DNA of 64,000 nt, taken from positions 310,001-374,000 of the forward strand of contig JAEWMB010000020.1 in NCBI GenBank assembly GCA_023457255.1, read 5' to 3'. Both the position numbers and the translations under genes were made by a program. This DNA is from Bacillota bacterium. GTDB lineage: Bacteria > Bacillota > Clostridia > Lachnospirales > Lachnospiraceae. Under the pieces are notes generated by a model. The model had not been told where the DNA came from, made no database searches, and worked only from the letters and a program-made list of their open reading frames with translations. The stretch's first letter is position 1; the number at the start of each line of letters is the position of its first letter. Below are positions 1 through 8,905 of this stretch, piece after piece.

Positions 1-277
1 GCTGTTTTGAACCATTAAAATCTTCGATCGATAACACAGATTTGTCTGCATTACCAGGGGCTGTGTTTAACTCAATAAATCCATAATTACCATCTTCAAA
101 ATCAATACCAACAAAAGGCTCTGGAGTTGGTTCAGCAGTCGGTGCTACGGTAGCTGTCGGAGCTACAGTTACTTTATCAGTATCTGTAGTCTTATCATCC
201 TTTTTGCTGCAAGCAGAGACAGAGAAAATCATAACTAACACAAGAAAAATAGCTAAAAATCTTTTCTTCTTAAACAT
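1..277 (-). CDS. Lipoprotein with carbohydrate-binding-like start (partial, 3' end outside window)
   Basis: Only the first 92 codons are inside the window. They begin with a Lys/Arg-rich n-region, a hydrophobic stretch and a lipobox ending SVSAC, so the mature protein should be a membrane-anchored lipoprotein. A Thr/Pro/Ala linker with repeated VAPTA units follows. The last visible part (FVGIDFEDGNYGFIELN) resembles the opening strand of jelly-roll carbohydrate-binding modules. An AGGAGG ribosome site lies just upstream of the ATG. It is the eleventh gene of a minus-strand glycan uptake locus and follows a MalF/MalG permease pair. It is therefore probably either a second solute-binding protein or a secreted glycosidase. 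The visible part cannot separate these two options. Confidence 0.7.
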   Translation of the reverse strand, partial: MFKKKRFLAIFLVLVMIFSVSACSKKDDKTTDTDKVTVAPTATVAPTAEPTPEPFVGIDFEDGNYGFIELNTAPGNADKSVLSIEDFNGSKQ

Positions 278-418
278 ACTACTCCTCCTTATACTATAAA
301 TCATTTTTCTTACAGTAAATCTTTGTTACTGCAAGAATTTATACACTGATATAAACCATTCCCCTCGGATTATACCAAGACAAAATCAACTCCTTTCCTA
401 TGTTTTTATACAAATCGG

Positions 419-1411
419 TTAACCTACAATACCGCTTCGTTCCACACCTTCAATAAAACGCTTCTGTAACACTACATATACGATAATAACCGGCAGGATA
501 ACCAATACAATACCTGCGAATAGATAAAGCCGTGCAATCCCCGGAGTCATTATCTTATCCACATTTGAAATAGTTTCCTGCAATGATGTAATCTTCCTGC
601 TGATAACAATATTAGGATTAATATTAAATAAGTTAGCAAAAAAGGTATCATTGTATTGCCATACTAAGGAGAAAATTGCAACCGTTAATACGGAAGGAAT
701 AGCATTCACTAGCATAATGCGAAAATAAGTATACCACATACCAGCTCCATCCACAAAAGCCGCTTCTTCAATCTCCTTCGGCAACCCCCTAAAGAACTGA
801 TTAAAGATATAGATATAAAGTCCAGAGCGTAACCCACATCCAAACAAGGTCATGATAAACATTGGCTTTGCTGTTCCAAGATAATTCGGAACCTTCCCGG
901 TTATGGTAGAAAGCAAGCCCAGTGGGTCAAATTCCTGAAATGTTACATAAATCGGTAAGATAACTGTATGTGTCGGTATTACAATCATTACGACTACCAA
1001 TCCAAATAATAACTTTTTCAGCGGAAAATTAAATCTGGCAAATCCATAACCCACCATAGAGCAAATTACTACTTGAATTACCATAAGGCTAAGTACATAG
1101 GCCAACGAATTACCCAAAGTTTTTAAATAGTCAAGACGTAACCAGGAAAGTCGATAACGTTCCATGGTAGGGTTTTGCGGTACAACATAAACTAATTTGT
1201 TTGCAAAATCTGAATCAGAGAAAAAGGAACTGCTGATAATACCTATCAATGGCCCTAATATGATATAGCAAATACCGATCAATACTATGATTCTAAACAG
1301 CCAGATAAGAGCCTCTTTGGCTTTTCTTATGTATTTTTTTCTTTTATTTTCAAACTGCTTATCATTTTTTATATTTTCGATTTCAGTTTTATACTTTTGA
1401 ATAAATTCCAT
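419..1411 (-). CDS. Carbohydrate ABC transporter permease, MalG type (second pair)
   Basis: This 330-residue inner membrane subunit belongs to a CUT1-family sugar importer. It has about six predicted membrane spans after an unusually long charged cytoplasmic N-terminus (about residues 1-35). The EAA loop that docks on the ATPase is visible near residues 214-235 (EEAAFVDGAG). It sits 13 bp downstream of a MalF-type partner and is followed by a lipoprotein gene, so the trio could form one complete importer without its ATPase. The sugar cannot be read from the sequence. The neighbouring GH26 mannanase suggests manno-oligosaccharides, which is inference from context. Confidence 0.88.
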   Translation of the reverse strand: MEFIQKYKTEIENIKNDKQFENKRKKYIRKAKEALIWLFRIIVLIGICYIILGPLIGIISSSFFSDSDFANKLVYVVPQNPTMERYRLSWLRLDYLKTLGNSLAYVLSLMVIQVVICSMVGYGFARFNFPLKKLLFGLVVVMIVIPTHTVILPIYVTFQEFDPLGLLSTITGKVPNYLGTAKPMFIMTLFGCGLRSGLYIYIFNQFFRGLPKEIEEAAFVDGAGMWYTYFRIMLVNAIPSVLTVAIFSLVWQYNDTFFANLFNINPNIVISRKITSLQETISNVDKIMTPGIARLYLFAGIVLVILPVIIVYVVLQKRFIEGVERSGIVG

Positions 1412-1424
1412 TGTGCTCTCCTTT

Positions 1425-2342
1425 CTAGTTATAATAGAATGTCTTCTTTGATATTAAGCCACAAACAATTACAAGAAATAAACATACGATAAACATACTG
1501 ATTAAGCTCATTAAGGATCCAAGCCCGTAATTTTTACTCATAAATATTGTGTTATAGGATAACCGCACAATTTCACTGTTCGCGAATTTGTCAACAACCG
1601 TATAAACGATATTCGTTAATATTAACGGCATTATCATCGGAAAAGTTACCTTCCAAAAGGTCTCATATCCGGTTGCTCCCTCAATTTTAGATACTTCATA
1701 AAGTGAACTCGGTACTGCCTGCAAGGCTGCAATAAAAATGATTATCTGAACTCCGGAAGCCGTAATGATAGTGCTAAGTCGTTCTACTGCTCCGATTAAA
1801 TAGTCAAATAATGCTTCCGGAATACCAAAATCGCTAAAGAGATCCACAAAGTAATCGATATTTACACCGGTAGAGGTAGCACTTACAATTTCACCTGGTG
1901 AAGAGGCTATTCCGCCGCCGACCAACTTCGTAGAAAATTCAATTGCAATTTGAATCGCATCGGAGTTTAAGATAACCGGCAAGAATAATACTGCTCTCAC
2001 AAAGGTTCTTCCCTTGAACTTTTTGTTTAATAAAAGTGCAACAAAGATACTAAAGAAGATAATCAGTGGTACATCCACCACCATATCCAGCATAGATGCG
2101 GTTAGCACCGGTTTAAACGTTGGATGAGAAGCAAATAATTCTTTAAAATTTGCCAAGCCGGTATAAGTTAAAGTATAGCCTACTCCACCATCCTGTATGG
2201 TTGCTACCGACATACCAAATTTTACGGTCATAATTAAGCTTCTTAGATAAAACATGATAAATCCAATGAGCCATGGAGAGATGAAGAGTAAACCAACAAT
2301 AGCTCTTTTATGGCTGAGGGTTAATTTTCTTCGTTTTTTCAT
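1425..2342 (-). CDS. Carbohydrate ABC transporter permease, MalF type (second pair)
   Basis: This 305-residue CUT1 membrane permease has several hydrophobic spans and an EAA loop near residues 215-235 (EVSKIEGATGYETFWKV). Its ATG overlaps the stop codon of the upstream DUF5696 gene in an ATGA arrangement, which points to translational coupling. It is followed after 13 bp by its MalG-type partner. A polar insert of about 45 residues between hydrophobic spans (residues 140-185) contains Ser/Gly/Thr-rich sequence and may form an extracellular loop. Its N-terminus is short, without the extra MalF domain of proteobacteria, as is usual in Firmicutes. Substrate specificity is not visible; mannan fragments are suggested by context only. 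Confidence 0.87.
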   Translation of the reverse strand: MKKRRKLTLSHKRAIVGLLFISPWLIGFIMFYLRSLIMTVKFGMSVATIQDGGVGYTLTYTGLANFKELFASHPTFKPVLTASMLDMVVDVPLIIFFSIFVALLLNKKFKGRTFVRAVLFLPVILNSDAIQIAIEFSTKLVGGGIASSPGEIVSATSTGVNIDYFVDLFSDFGIPEALFDYLIGAVERLSTIITASGVQIIIFIAALQAVPSSLYEVSKIEGATGYETFWKVTFPMIMPLILTNIVYTVVDKFANSEIVRLSYNTIFMSKNYGLGSLMSLISMFIVCLFLVIVCGLISKKTFYYN

Positions 2343-4918
2343 TTGTTCCTCCCCTCCATTTCGTAGCCCTTTGCAGGAATTGTTATGCCATCAACCTCAT
2401 ATGCCAAAGTAGTTGAATTCACATAGATGACTACACCATTATCATAGGTGATTTTTCTTACCCCAGGATTTAAAATCTCATGTTTTTTCATGGTTGCCGC
2501 TGTTACATTCTTAAGGACAGCATTAACTTCGTGATATAAAGCAACAGCATCTTCTTTCCAGTTTTCATAAGTCGTACTATACTTACTGTTTAGCCCGGTG
2601 TATTTAAGTTCTGAAGAACTTTGATAGGTAAATGTAAAGTGTGGTGCTGCTCCATATTCTATCAGCTTTAAAATAACCTCACTCTTATCGCTTATGTTCA
2701 TCAGATTGATAGCACTGCCGCTGTAATCGATACAGCCATGGAAAATCATTTGATAGAGCGGTATTTCTTCATCCAAGATAAAGAAATCATTATGTGCAAG
2801 CGGCGCATTGATAATGTCGGCTGCATAAGGTAGGGAATAAAAATTACCACCATTCACCATCATCTGTTTTCCGGTGCTTTTTAACACACCAAACTGAGCT
2901 TCTACTACTTGCTTTGCTTCCTCTCGATTGATAAAATTAGTTCTTTTCTTATCAGAGGTAAGTACATCCCCTAAGTCACGCAAAGAAATTCCAGTGACAT
3001 CGATATCCTTTATCTCTTCTGAAAAACCTTCTACATAGCGCGGCAGAAATTTAGGCGAGACTAAATTGTAGATTGTTTCCCGATATCCAAGAGAAGATAG
3101 CTGAATCAAGGTAGCCGGATTTACCTGCCCAAAGATTCCCTCCATCGCGCTTCCATAATAGTAGACATTTTCAACACTATGCTTATAACGCTTGCTGATC
3201 CAAGTAACCTTTTGAAACGCTACATCAGTGTAAAGTTTTCCTCCATCCTCTTCTAACGCTTTTGCTAATTCTTCTAATTCTTTTTCACTGCCAAGTTTTT
3301 TAACTAATTTTAACTTATCTGTGACATCATGAAAATAGCCGCCGTTAAACGTGCCTTGATAATTTAAAATAATTTTATTTATTCCATTTTGATTTAAATC
3401 ATTTACCATAGTACTGGCTTCTTCATACGTTGTCATAGGATAAACTTCCCGGTACTGAGAACCCAAAAAGAAATTCGTACGTTTTACTCCGCCAATCACA
3501 TCCATATAGAAATTAAGCTCGGTACCTTCCGTATGCTTTGTTAGCCTTCCTTCTGAGATTAATCGTTCTCTGTAATAGTTCGCCATACCGGAGTACCCGT
3601 CATATTCTTGCGTTAACATGGTATACCTAACCGTAAAATCCTGTTTCACCATCTTTGGTTCAATTATCGTCATCATCGTATCATTTCCGGTATTACCGCC
3701 GATTGCGACTAATTCAAACCCTCTGACAGGGAAGGAAACATAAGCATTATTATACGAATTACGTACTCCCGAGATACTTGCTGAAATACTAGCAAGAGAA
3801 TCCCCTGATTCAATGGTTGCTAATACTCCATACTTCTCTTTTTGGATACCAAACAAAGGTAATCTTGCGGGTTCTGTATTTTCTACTACTGCAATATCAG
3901 ACACCAACGGATCGATTCCATAAACAAACTGGGAGTAATCGGCTGCGTTTACTTTACCGTTATTAAAATGAATTAATGAGCCGGAGCCATTCGGCAGCAC
4001 AAGATAGCCATCCTCATCCATTCCTCCTGCAGCAAAATAGCGCAGTAATTGTACGCGATATAATTTTCCACCGCCATATTCTTCAATCCGTGCAGTATTT
4101 ACTGTTGCTTTGATACCATCCTCTACTAAACGGTATTCTAATGGAACCGTAAAAGAGATTGGAAGTTCCACATCTCCTTCTGCCACCGCCATATCATTCG
4201 TAAAATCTTCTTCGGTATAACCCGCTTGAACTAAGTAAGCTTCGATTTTATTTAAGGTGGCCATTGCTGAATTTATATCAAATGCTAATTCTAAGTAACC
4301 GTCATAATCTTTGGATTCCTTATAACGCTTTCTGATATACTTCGCATCCTTTTCCTCCAATTTCTCTAGGAAACCTTCCAATCGTTCGCTTGATATGTAC
4401 ATTGGTACGATACCGGTTTTACTTTTTGCATCGCCAATCTTATATACAAAACGAAAGCCATCCTCAATTGCTTCAATTGTAATCTGGTTTAATATTGTGG
4501 AATGCTCGTATGAGTTAAAGATACTAAGTGCCTGGTTGCTGTTAAAGTATTCGACAATTAATTGTGATTTTAGTAAGTTCTTATTTACTTCGTTCGCCAA
4601 AGTATCTTGATCTACAAATCGTGGATTGCTATACGCAGTTTCCCCATTTCTCTTATCATAAAGCGCTATTTCACCAGTGCTTTGATTCACATATAATTTT
4701 AAATTCACATTTTCTGCTCCAAGTACCATGCCTTCTACGGAAGGATGAGCATCCGTTAATGGAACAAATTCTTTTCCTTCCTCATAGGAATATTCTAATA
4801 AATAGTCCTTGAAATCATCGTACAATATGTAGTGAAACAGGTAATAAACGCCATAGCTGATAGCTCCAACCAGGAGTACCGCTAAGCACGAAAGTAGTAT
4901 TTTTTTTAACAACTTCAT
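2339..4918 (-). CDS. DUF5696-type membrane-anchored extracellular protein
   Basis: This is a large 859-residue protein with one N-terminal membrane segment (about residues 6-32) and a long extracytoplasmic part. The first half is beta-rich. The second half (from about residue 440) looks like an alpha/beta barrel. It contains conserved-looking segments such as VNGGNFYSLPYAADI and YQMIFHGCIDYSGSAINL, which recall TIM-barrel glycosidase-like domains. Comparable proteins, annotated DUF5696, accompany CUT1 sugar transporters in Paenibacillus and Lachnospiraceae, usually beside YIP1 and NHL-repeat genes as here. The function is not established. A surface glycosidase or glycan-handling role is inference. 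Its stop overlaps the start of the next permease and it begins 13 bp after the YIP1 gene. Confidence 0.75.
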   Translation of the reverse strand: MKLLKKILLSCLAVLLVGAISYGVYYLFHYILYDDFKDYLLEYSYEEGKEFVPLTDAHPSVEGMVLGAENVNLKLYVNQSTGEIALYDKRNGETAYSNPRFVDQDTLANEVNKNLLKSQLIVEYFNSNQALSIFNSYEHSTILNQITIEAIEDGFRFVYKIGDAKSKTGIVPMYISSERLEGFLEKLEEKDAKYIRKRYKESKDYDGYLELAFDINSAMATLNKIEAYLVQAGYTEEDFTNDMAVAEGDVELPISFTVPLEYRLVEDGIKATVNTARIEEYGGGKLYRVQLLRYFAAGGMDEDGYLVLPNGSGSLIHFNNGKVNAADYSQFVYGIDPLVSDIAVVENTEPARLPLFGIQKEKYGVLATIESGDSLASISASISGVRNSYNNAYVSFPVRGFELVAIGGNTGNDTMMTIIEPKMVKQDFTVRYTMLTQEYDGYSGMANYYRERLISEGRLTKHTEGTELNFYMDVIGGVKRTNFFLGSQYREVYPMTTYEEASTMVNDLNQNGINKIILNYQGTFNGGYFHDVTDKLKLVKKLGSEKELEELAKALEEDGGKLYTDVAFQKVTWISKRYKHSVENVYYYGSAMEGIFGQVNPATLIQLSSLGYRETIYNLVSPKFLPRYVEGFSEEIKDIDVTGISLRDLGDVLTSDKKRTNFINREEAKQVVEAQFGVLKSTGKQMMVNGGNFYSLPYAADIINAPLAHNDFFILDEEIPLYQMIFHGCIDYSGSAINLMNISDKSEVILKLIEYGAAPHFTFTYQSSSELKYTGLNSKYSTTYENWKEDAVALYHEVNAVLKNVTAATMKKHEILNPGVRKITYDNGVVIYVNSTTLAYEVDGITIPAKGYEMEGRNK

Positions 4919-4931
4919 GTCTTAAGTCCTC

Positions 4932-5564
4932 CTATGCTCGGTTTTGCAGTTCGATGTAGACACTTCGAAAGAAATTATACACTTGCATTAATAAACTATG
5001 AAGCATCATTGTTACAAATATTATAATCAACATAGAGCACAAGGTCAGCAGCAAAGTAACTAAAGTTTTAGCCAGAGAATAATTATGAATAATCATGATT
5101 CCCATCAAAACCAGAATTGCCGACCAACTTACTCCAAATACCAAGATGATATAATAAAATGCCTCTTCGTCTGCCGCTATAAACTGTGAAATCAAGGTTG
5201 CCGGTACCATCGTTATTACCAATGGCAATAACGCATATCCTACAGCGGTTACGATATCCTTAAACCGCCCTTCTCCGCCCATTAGGCAGGTAACAGACCA
5301 GTTGCCGATACAAAATAACAGAAAGAATATCATTACACCTGTCAATTCATCAAAAGAATCCACACTTCTTGGATCCACATCATTTACAATAAAGCTTGCA
5401 TGAATTCGATTCATACTAAAACAAAAACTAAATAAAGCAGTGATGAACATAGCAATAGGTGCACTGCCGCGCTCCCTGTGTCTTAACTCATAGAACCCGT
5501 CTGCCGGGTGAGTCAGAATATAAAACGGATATAATAATTTATCCTTCGAAAACCAACGTTTCAT
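4932..5564 (-). CDS. YIP1-family integral membrane protein
   Basis: This 210-residue protein has about five hydrophobic spans after a short cytoplasmic N-terminus. The opening (YPFYILTHPADGFYELRH) is typical of bacterial YIP1-family proteins, where a short motif precedes the membrane bundle. The biochemical role of these proteins in bacteria is unknown. Its ATG overlaps the stop of the NHL-repeat gene by four bases (ATGA), so the two are probably translated together and may form one membrane complex. The gene lies in the middle of the glycan uptake locus, between two permease pairs. It is not itself a recognised transporter subunit. Confidence 0.75.
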   Translation of the reverse strand: MKRWFSKDKLLYPFYILTHPADGFYELRHRERGSAPIAMFITALFSFCFSMNRIHASFIVNDVDPRSVDSFDELTGVMIFFLLFCIGNWSVTCLMGGEGRFKDIVTAVGYALLPLVITMVPATLISQFIAADEEAFYYIILVFGVSWSAILVLMGIMIIHNYSLAKTLVTLLLTLCSMLIIIFVTMMLHSLLMQVYNFFRSVYIELQNRA

Positions 5565-7051
5565 TCTAAACCACCCCCATCTGTATCATTTACTAAGTTC
5601 TTGCGTTTTCTAATAATAGCTTTTGTAATCATTAGCCCTGCCGCTATAATAACAATTCCTGTCAAGACATAACTTAAATTATCTTTTAGAATTTCGTTGC
5701 GGTATCGTTTATAGGCAATGGAATAATACTCACGGCTCATTCCAAGTTTCAGATATTTCATAGCTGTTTTGTTATCCCCTTTGGATAAATAAGCTTTTCC
5801 GATACCCACATTGGCAATTTCAAAGTTTTCATCCAATTTTAAAACTTTTTCCCATTTTTCTACTGCTAATGCTTCATCTCCGTCAAAGCGAAGAGCAACC
5901 GCTTCATTGATAAGCGTGCCATATTCTGTTGCGTTAAAAACTAAGATTTCAGCTCTTGTCGAATCTAATACTAACATCTTATTTTGTAATGATTCAATCG
6001 CTACCGGAGCTACAAAGGTACCTGCCTGTGAACCAAGTCCGCCAAAGATATATAGAAGATTGCCCTCACTATCGTAGGTAAAGATTCTTCCTCTTCTGGA
6101 ATCGAGTATGGAATAAATACCGCTCTCCCGATATGCAACATCTACAATTTTACTCGGACCAGAGTAGATGTACATTCCTCCTGTCATTAAATCTCCGCCA
6201 ACGTTTTTCTTAACTCCTTTTTTGATAACATCTTCACCGCTCGGATTTAATCTGCGTACTGCCTGAACTCCGGTATTATCAATATTGGATGCAAAAACAA
6301 AACCCTTTTCATCAATATCAATTCCGGTAAATTCAGTAGGGATAAATAGAGACTGTCTGCTCCGTTCTTTTTTGGTAGATAATCTGCGCCATATCTTTTC
6401 CCATAAACTAATCTCTACTTTAATCGTTCCATAGAAACTGGTAAATTGTCCATTGGTATCAAAAACCATAATACCTTCTGTCATGCCTTTCGCGATACAA
6501 AAGATCCGGTCTGCATAATCTACGGTAACTTTAAGCGGTGTAAATACATAACCTTCCTCTAAAACATCACTCTGTGGATTGCTTACAATCTTAATTAATT
6601 GATCTTTCTCATTAAGAACAACAATACGCTTGTTCTCAGAGTCCGCGATGTAAAGCTCATTTTTCATCGATATCGCTACTCCAAAAGGGCGATTGAATTT
6701 ATCAAGGATGCCGCTATTATCAAATTCCTTAATTTCTCTAACCACTTTCGTCATCGTATCATTCAACACCACAATACGATTATTATTAGTATCTGCGATG
6801 TATACAAGCCCATCCGGTGCGATACATAAATCCTGCGGATTGTTAAAGGCTCCGATTCCAAAGGATACACCTGAGATACTGCTATCCGGCACATATGCTG
6901 CAGGTGTATGTACGATATAATCACGGTAATCGTAATTATAGGTATCATACGGAACATGATCATTCGCAAGCGCTGTCACATTGCCAAACATCATACAAAA
7001 GATAATGGTAGTGATTATAACAGCGATTCGTGTTTGTTTCTTCGGCTTCAT
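5561..7051 (-). CDS. Secreted NHL-repeat and TPR protein with C-terminal membrane anchor
   Basis: This 496-residue protein has an N-terminal signal segment (about residues 8-29), then a beta-propeller of NHL repeats. These are visible as recurring phrases such as GLVYIADTNNNRIVVLN, ELYIADSENKRIVVLN and FVFASNID (about residues 65-385). A TPR-like helical stretch follows near residues 390-440 (FEIANVGIGKAYLSKGDNKTAMKYL), then a single membrane span near residues 455-478 with a short basic tail. The topology suggests the propeller is displayed outside the membrane. NHL propellers commonly bind proteins or glycans, but the partner here is unknown. Coupling to YIP1 (four-base overlap) and its place between two transporter pairs suggest a scaffold or sensor in glycan import, which is inference. 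Confidence 0.78.
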   Translation of the reverse strand: MKPKKQTRIAVIITTIIFCMMFGNVTALANDHVPYDTYNYDYRDYIVHTPAAYVPDSSISGVSFGIGAFNNPQDLCIAPDGLVYIADTNNNRIVVLNDTMTKVVREIKEFDNSGILDKFNRPFGVAISMKNELYIADSENKRIVVLNEKDQLIKIVSNPQSDVLEEGYVFTPLKVTVDYADRIFCIAKGMTEGIMVFDTNGQFTSFYGTIKVEISLWEKIWRRLSTKKERSRQSLFIPTEFTGIDIDEKGFVFASNIDNTGVQAVRRLNPSGEDVIKKGVKKNVGGDLMTGGMYIYSGPSKIVDVAYRESGIYSILDSRRGRIFTYDSEGNLLYIFGGLGSQAGTFVAPVAIESLQNKMLVLDSTRAEILVFNATEYGTLINEAVALRFDGDEALAVEKWEKVLKLDENFEIANVGIGKAYLSKGDNKTAMKYLKLGMSREYYSIAYKRYRNEILKDNLSYVLTGIVIIAAGLMITKAIIRKRKNLVNDTDGGGLE

Positions 7052-7062
7052 TCACTATCCTC

Positions 7063-7950
7063 CTACTCTTTCATACCTGATGTTGTCATTGTCTCAAGAA
7101 TATTACTCTGACAGATTAAAAAGAAGGTAATCGGGATTGCAGCCAGTATAAAACTTACCGCCGCTGAAGCACCCGCTCTTGCAGCACCTCCTGCTGTAAT
7201 CTGCTGTAAAGCAAATTGTAAGGGTTTTAACTCTTCACTTCGTAAGAAGGTACTTCCGGTATTTCCCCACATCTGCTGAAACTGGAAAATTGCCAATGTT
7301 AACCACGCCGGTTTTACATTCGGCATTATAATTGTCCAGTAAGTCTTCCATTCACTTGCGCCATCCAGTCTTGATGATTCGACCAGAGAGGATGGTATCT
7401 GTTCCATAAATTGTTTCATCAGATAAAGCCCCATACCAAACTGCCAGGCCGGAAGTATTAAAGCTAAGTAAGTATTGTTAATATGTAAGAAGGAAATTAT
7501 CATATAGTTTGGTATCTGTGTTACTGTCCAAGAAAACATCATTGACAGCACAATCATATTAAAGATAATTTTCTTTCCGGGAAACTCATGCTTTGCCAGC
7601 GGATAAGCAGCCATAGAAGCTACCAATACGTGCCCGACCGTACCAAACCCGGTAATGATTAATGTATTGAATATATATCTTGAGAATGGTACCCAGGTAT
7701 CATTCATCAATACAAAAAGGTCTGTAAAATTTTCAAAGGTCGGATTCTTTACAAAGATTTCCGGTGGATATTTAAAAATCTCATCCAACGGCTTTAGTGA
7801 ATTATTGACAATCATAACAAGTGGAAGGGCCATAAAAATACCACAAAAAAACATTATGGTAAACAAGAGACCATTCCCGGCAGCGGAACGGTTTAGCTGC
7901 TTTTGTCTCCGAAATAACCGCCTTTTCGGCTTCATGTAATCTCTAGCCAC
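7063..7950 (-). CDS. Carbohydrate ABC transporter permease, MalG type (first pair)
   Basis: This 295-residue CUT1 permease has about six spans. Its EAA loop lies near residues 189-210 (VESSRLDGASEWKTYWTIIMP). The N-terminus is short and highly basic, fitting a cytoplasmic position. It starts one base after the stop of the MalF-type partner upstream and is followed after 11 bp by the NHL-repeat gene, so all are in one transcription unit. It should pair with the neighbouring permease and the 1003-residue binding protein. No ATPase gene is near; in Firmicutes one MsmX-type ATPase often serves many such importers. Substrate is not visible from sequence. Confidence 0.88.
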   Translation of the reverse strand: MARDYMKPKRRLFRRQKQLNRSAAGNGLLFTIMFFCGIFMALPLVMIVNNSLKPLDEIFKYPPEIFVKNPTFENFTDLFVLMNDTWVPFSRYIFNTLIITGFGTVGHVLVASMAAYPLAKHEFPGKKIIFNMIVLSMMFSWTVTQIPNYMIISFLHINNTYLALILPAWQFGMGLYLMKQFMEQIPSSLVESSRLDGASEWKTYWTIIMPNVKPAWLTLAIFQFQQMWGNTGSTFLRSEELKPLQFALQQITAGGAARAGASAAVSFILAAIPITFFLICQSNILETMTTSGMKE

Positions 7951-7951
7951 C

Positions 7952-8887
7952 TTATTCCCCCACCCTTCTTAGTAGTCTTTGTACAAGTTTATTCGTTCCT
8001 ACCATCAGTAAGAATAGAACAGTTGCTATGGCGGAAGCGTATCCCATCTCAAACCGGTAAGTACCATAGTCAAGCAGATGAGTTACTATCGTAGTACCGG
8101 CAGAATTCACACTCGGGTTTCCGGCTAATTGTATTGATACATCTGCAATCGCGAAAGATTGAGTAATCTGCATAACCGCACCGAACATTAACTGCGGCTT
8201 CATGGCTGGTAAGGTAACATGCCATAATTCTTGCCATCTGTTCTTTACCCCGTCTACTGCTGCCGCTTCGTATAAGGTCCGGTCAACAGTCTGTAAGCCT
8301 GCGATAAATGCCAAGAATCCGGTTCCCAGACTTAGCCATAATTGTACCACGATCAGGAACGGTAATATGAATTTCGCATCTTTCATCCAAATCTTCGCCT
8401 CATTGATGACTCCAAGGTTCATTAAAAAGCCATTCAAGATACCATATCGATCTCCAGTAAAAATTAGATTCCAGATTAAATATGCCTGACCGCAGATAGA
8501 AGGTGCATAGAAGACTAAGGTTAAGAAAGCTCTTAATTTTCCATGAAACTCATTGATAATCCACGCAAACAGTAAGCAAAGCAAATAACTGGCCGGGCCT
8601 GTAATAATTGCAAATAGTAACGTATTTTTTAAGGCAATGAGAAATATATTGTCCTCTAAAAATAATTTCGTATAGTTTGCCCACCCAACAAACGTAGGCG
8701 TTTCTAGCATATTAAAATAAGTGAAACTTAGTACAACCGAGACCAAAATCGGTAATACCGTAAATAAAAAGAATAATATTAAGTAAGGAGCCATCATAAG
8801 GTAGGAAGTTTTACTTTTGACGATCCGTTTTCTTAGTGTCGATTTCTTTCTTACTTCGATTAGTATTTCTTGCTGATCCTTTGCCAA
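7952..8887 (-). CDS. Carbohydrate ABC transporter permease, MalF type (first pair)
   Basis: This 311-residue CUT1 membrane permease has a basic cytoplasmic N-terminus, about six hydrophobic spans and an EAA loop near residues 206-228 (YEAAAVDGVKNRWQELWHVTLP). An A/G-rich ribosome site (AAGGAGGGGA) precedes the ATG. It begins 18 bp after the stop of the large solute-binding protein gene and ends one base before the next permease starts. This is the classic binding protein-MalF-MalG order, so these three genes very probably form one importer. The sugar is inferred from the mannanase upstream, not seen. Confidence 0.9.
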   Translation of the reverse strand: MAKDQQEILIEVRKKSTLRKRIVKSKTSYLMMAPYLILFFLFTVLPILVSVVLSFTYFNMLETPTFVGWANYTKLFLEDNIFLIALKNTLLFAIITGPASYLLCLLFAWIINEFHGKLRAFLTLVFYAPSICGQAYLIWNLIFTGDRYGILNGFLMNLGVINEAKIWMKDAKFILPFLIVVQLWLSLGTGFLAFIAGLQTVDRTLYEAAAVDGVKNRWQELWHVTLPAMKPQLMFGAVMQITQSFAIADVSIQLAGNPSVNSAGTTIVTHLLDYGTYRFEMGYASAIATVLFLLMVGTNKLVQRLLRRVGE

Positions 8888-8905
8888 AAAATCCCCTCCT
8901 TTTCC

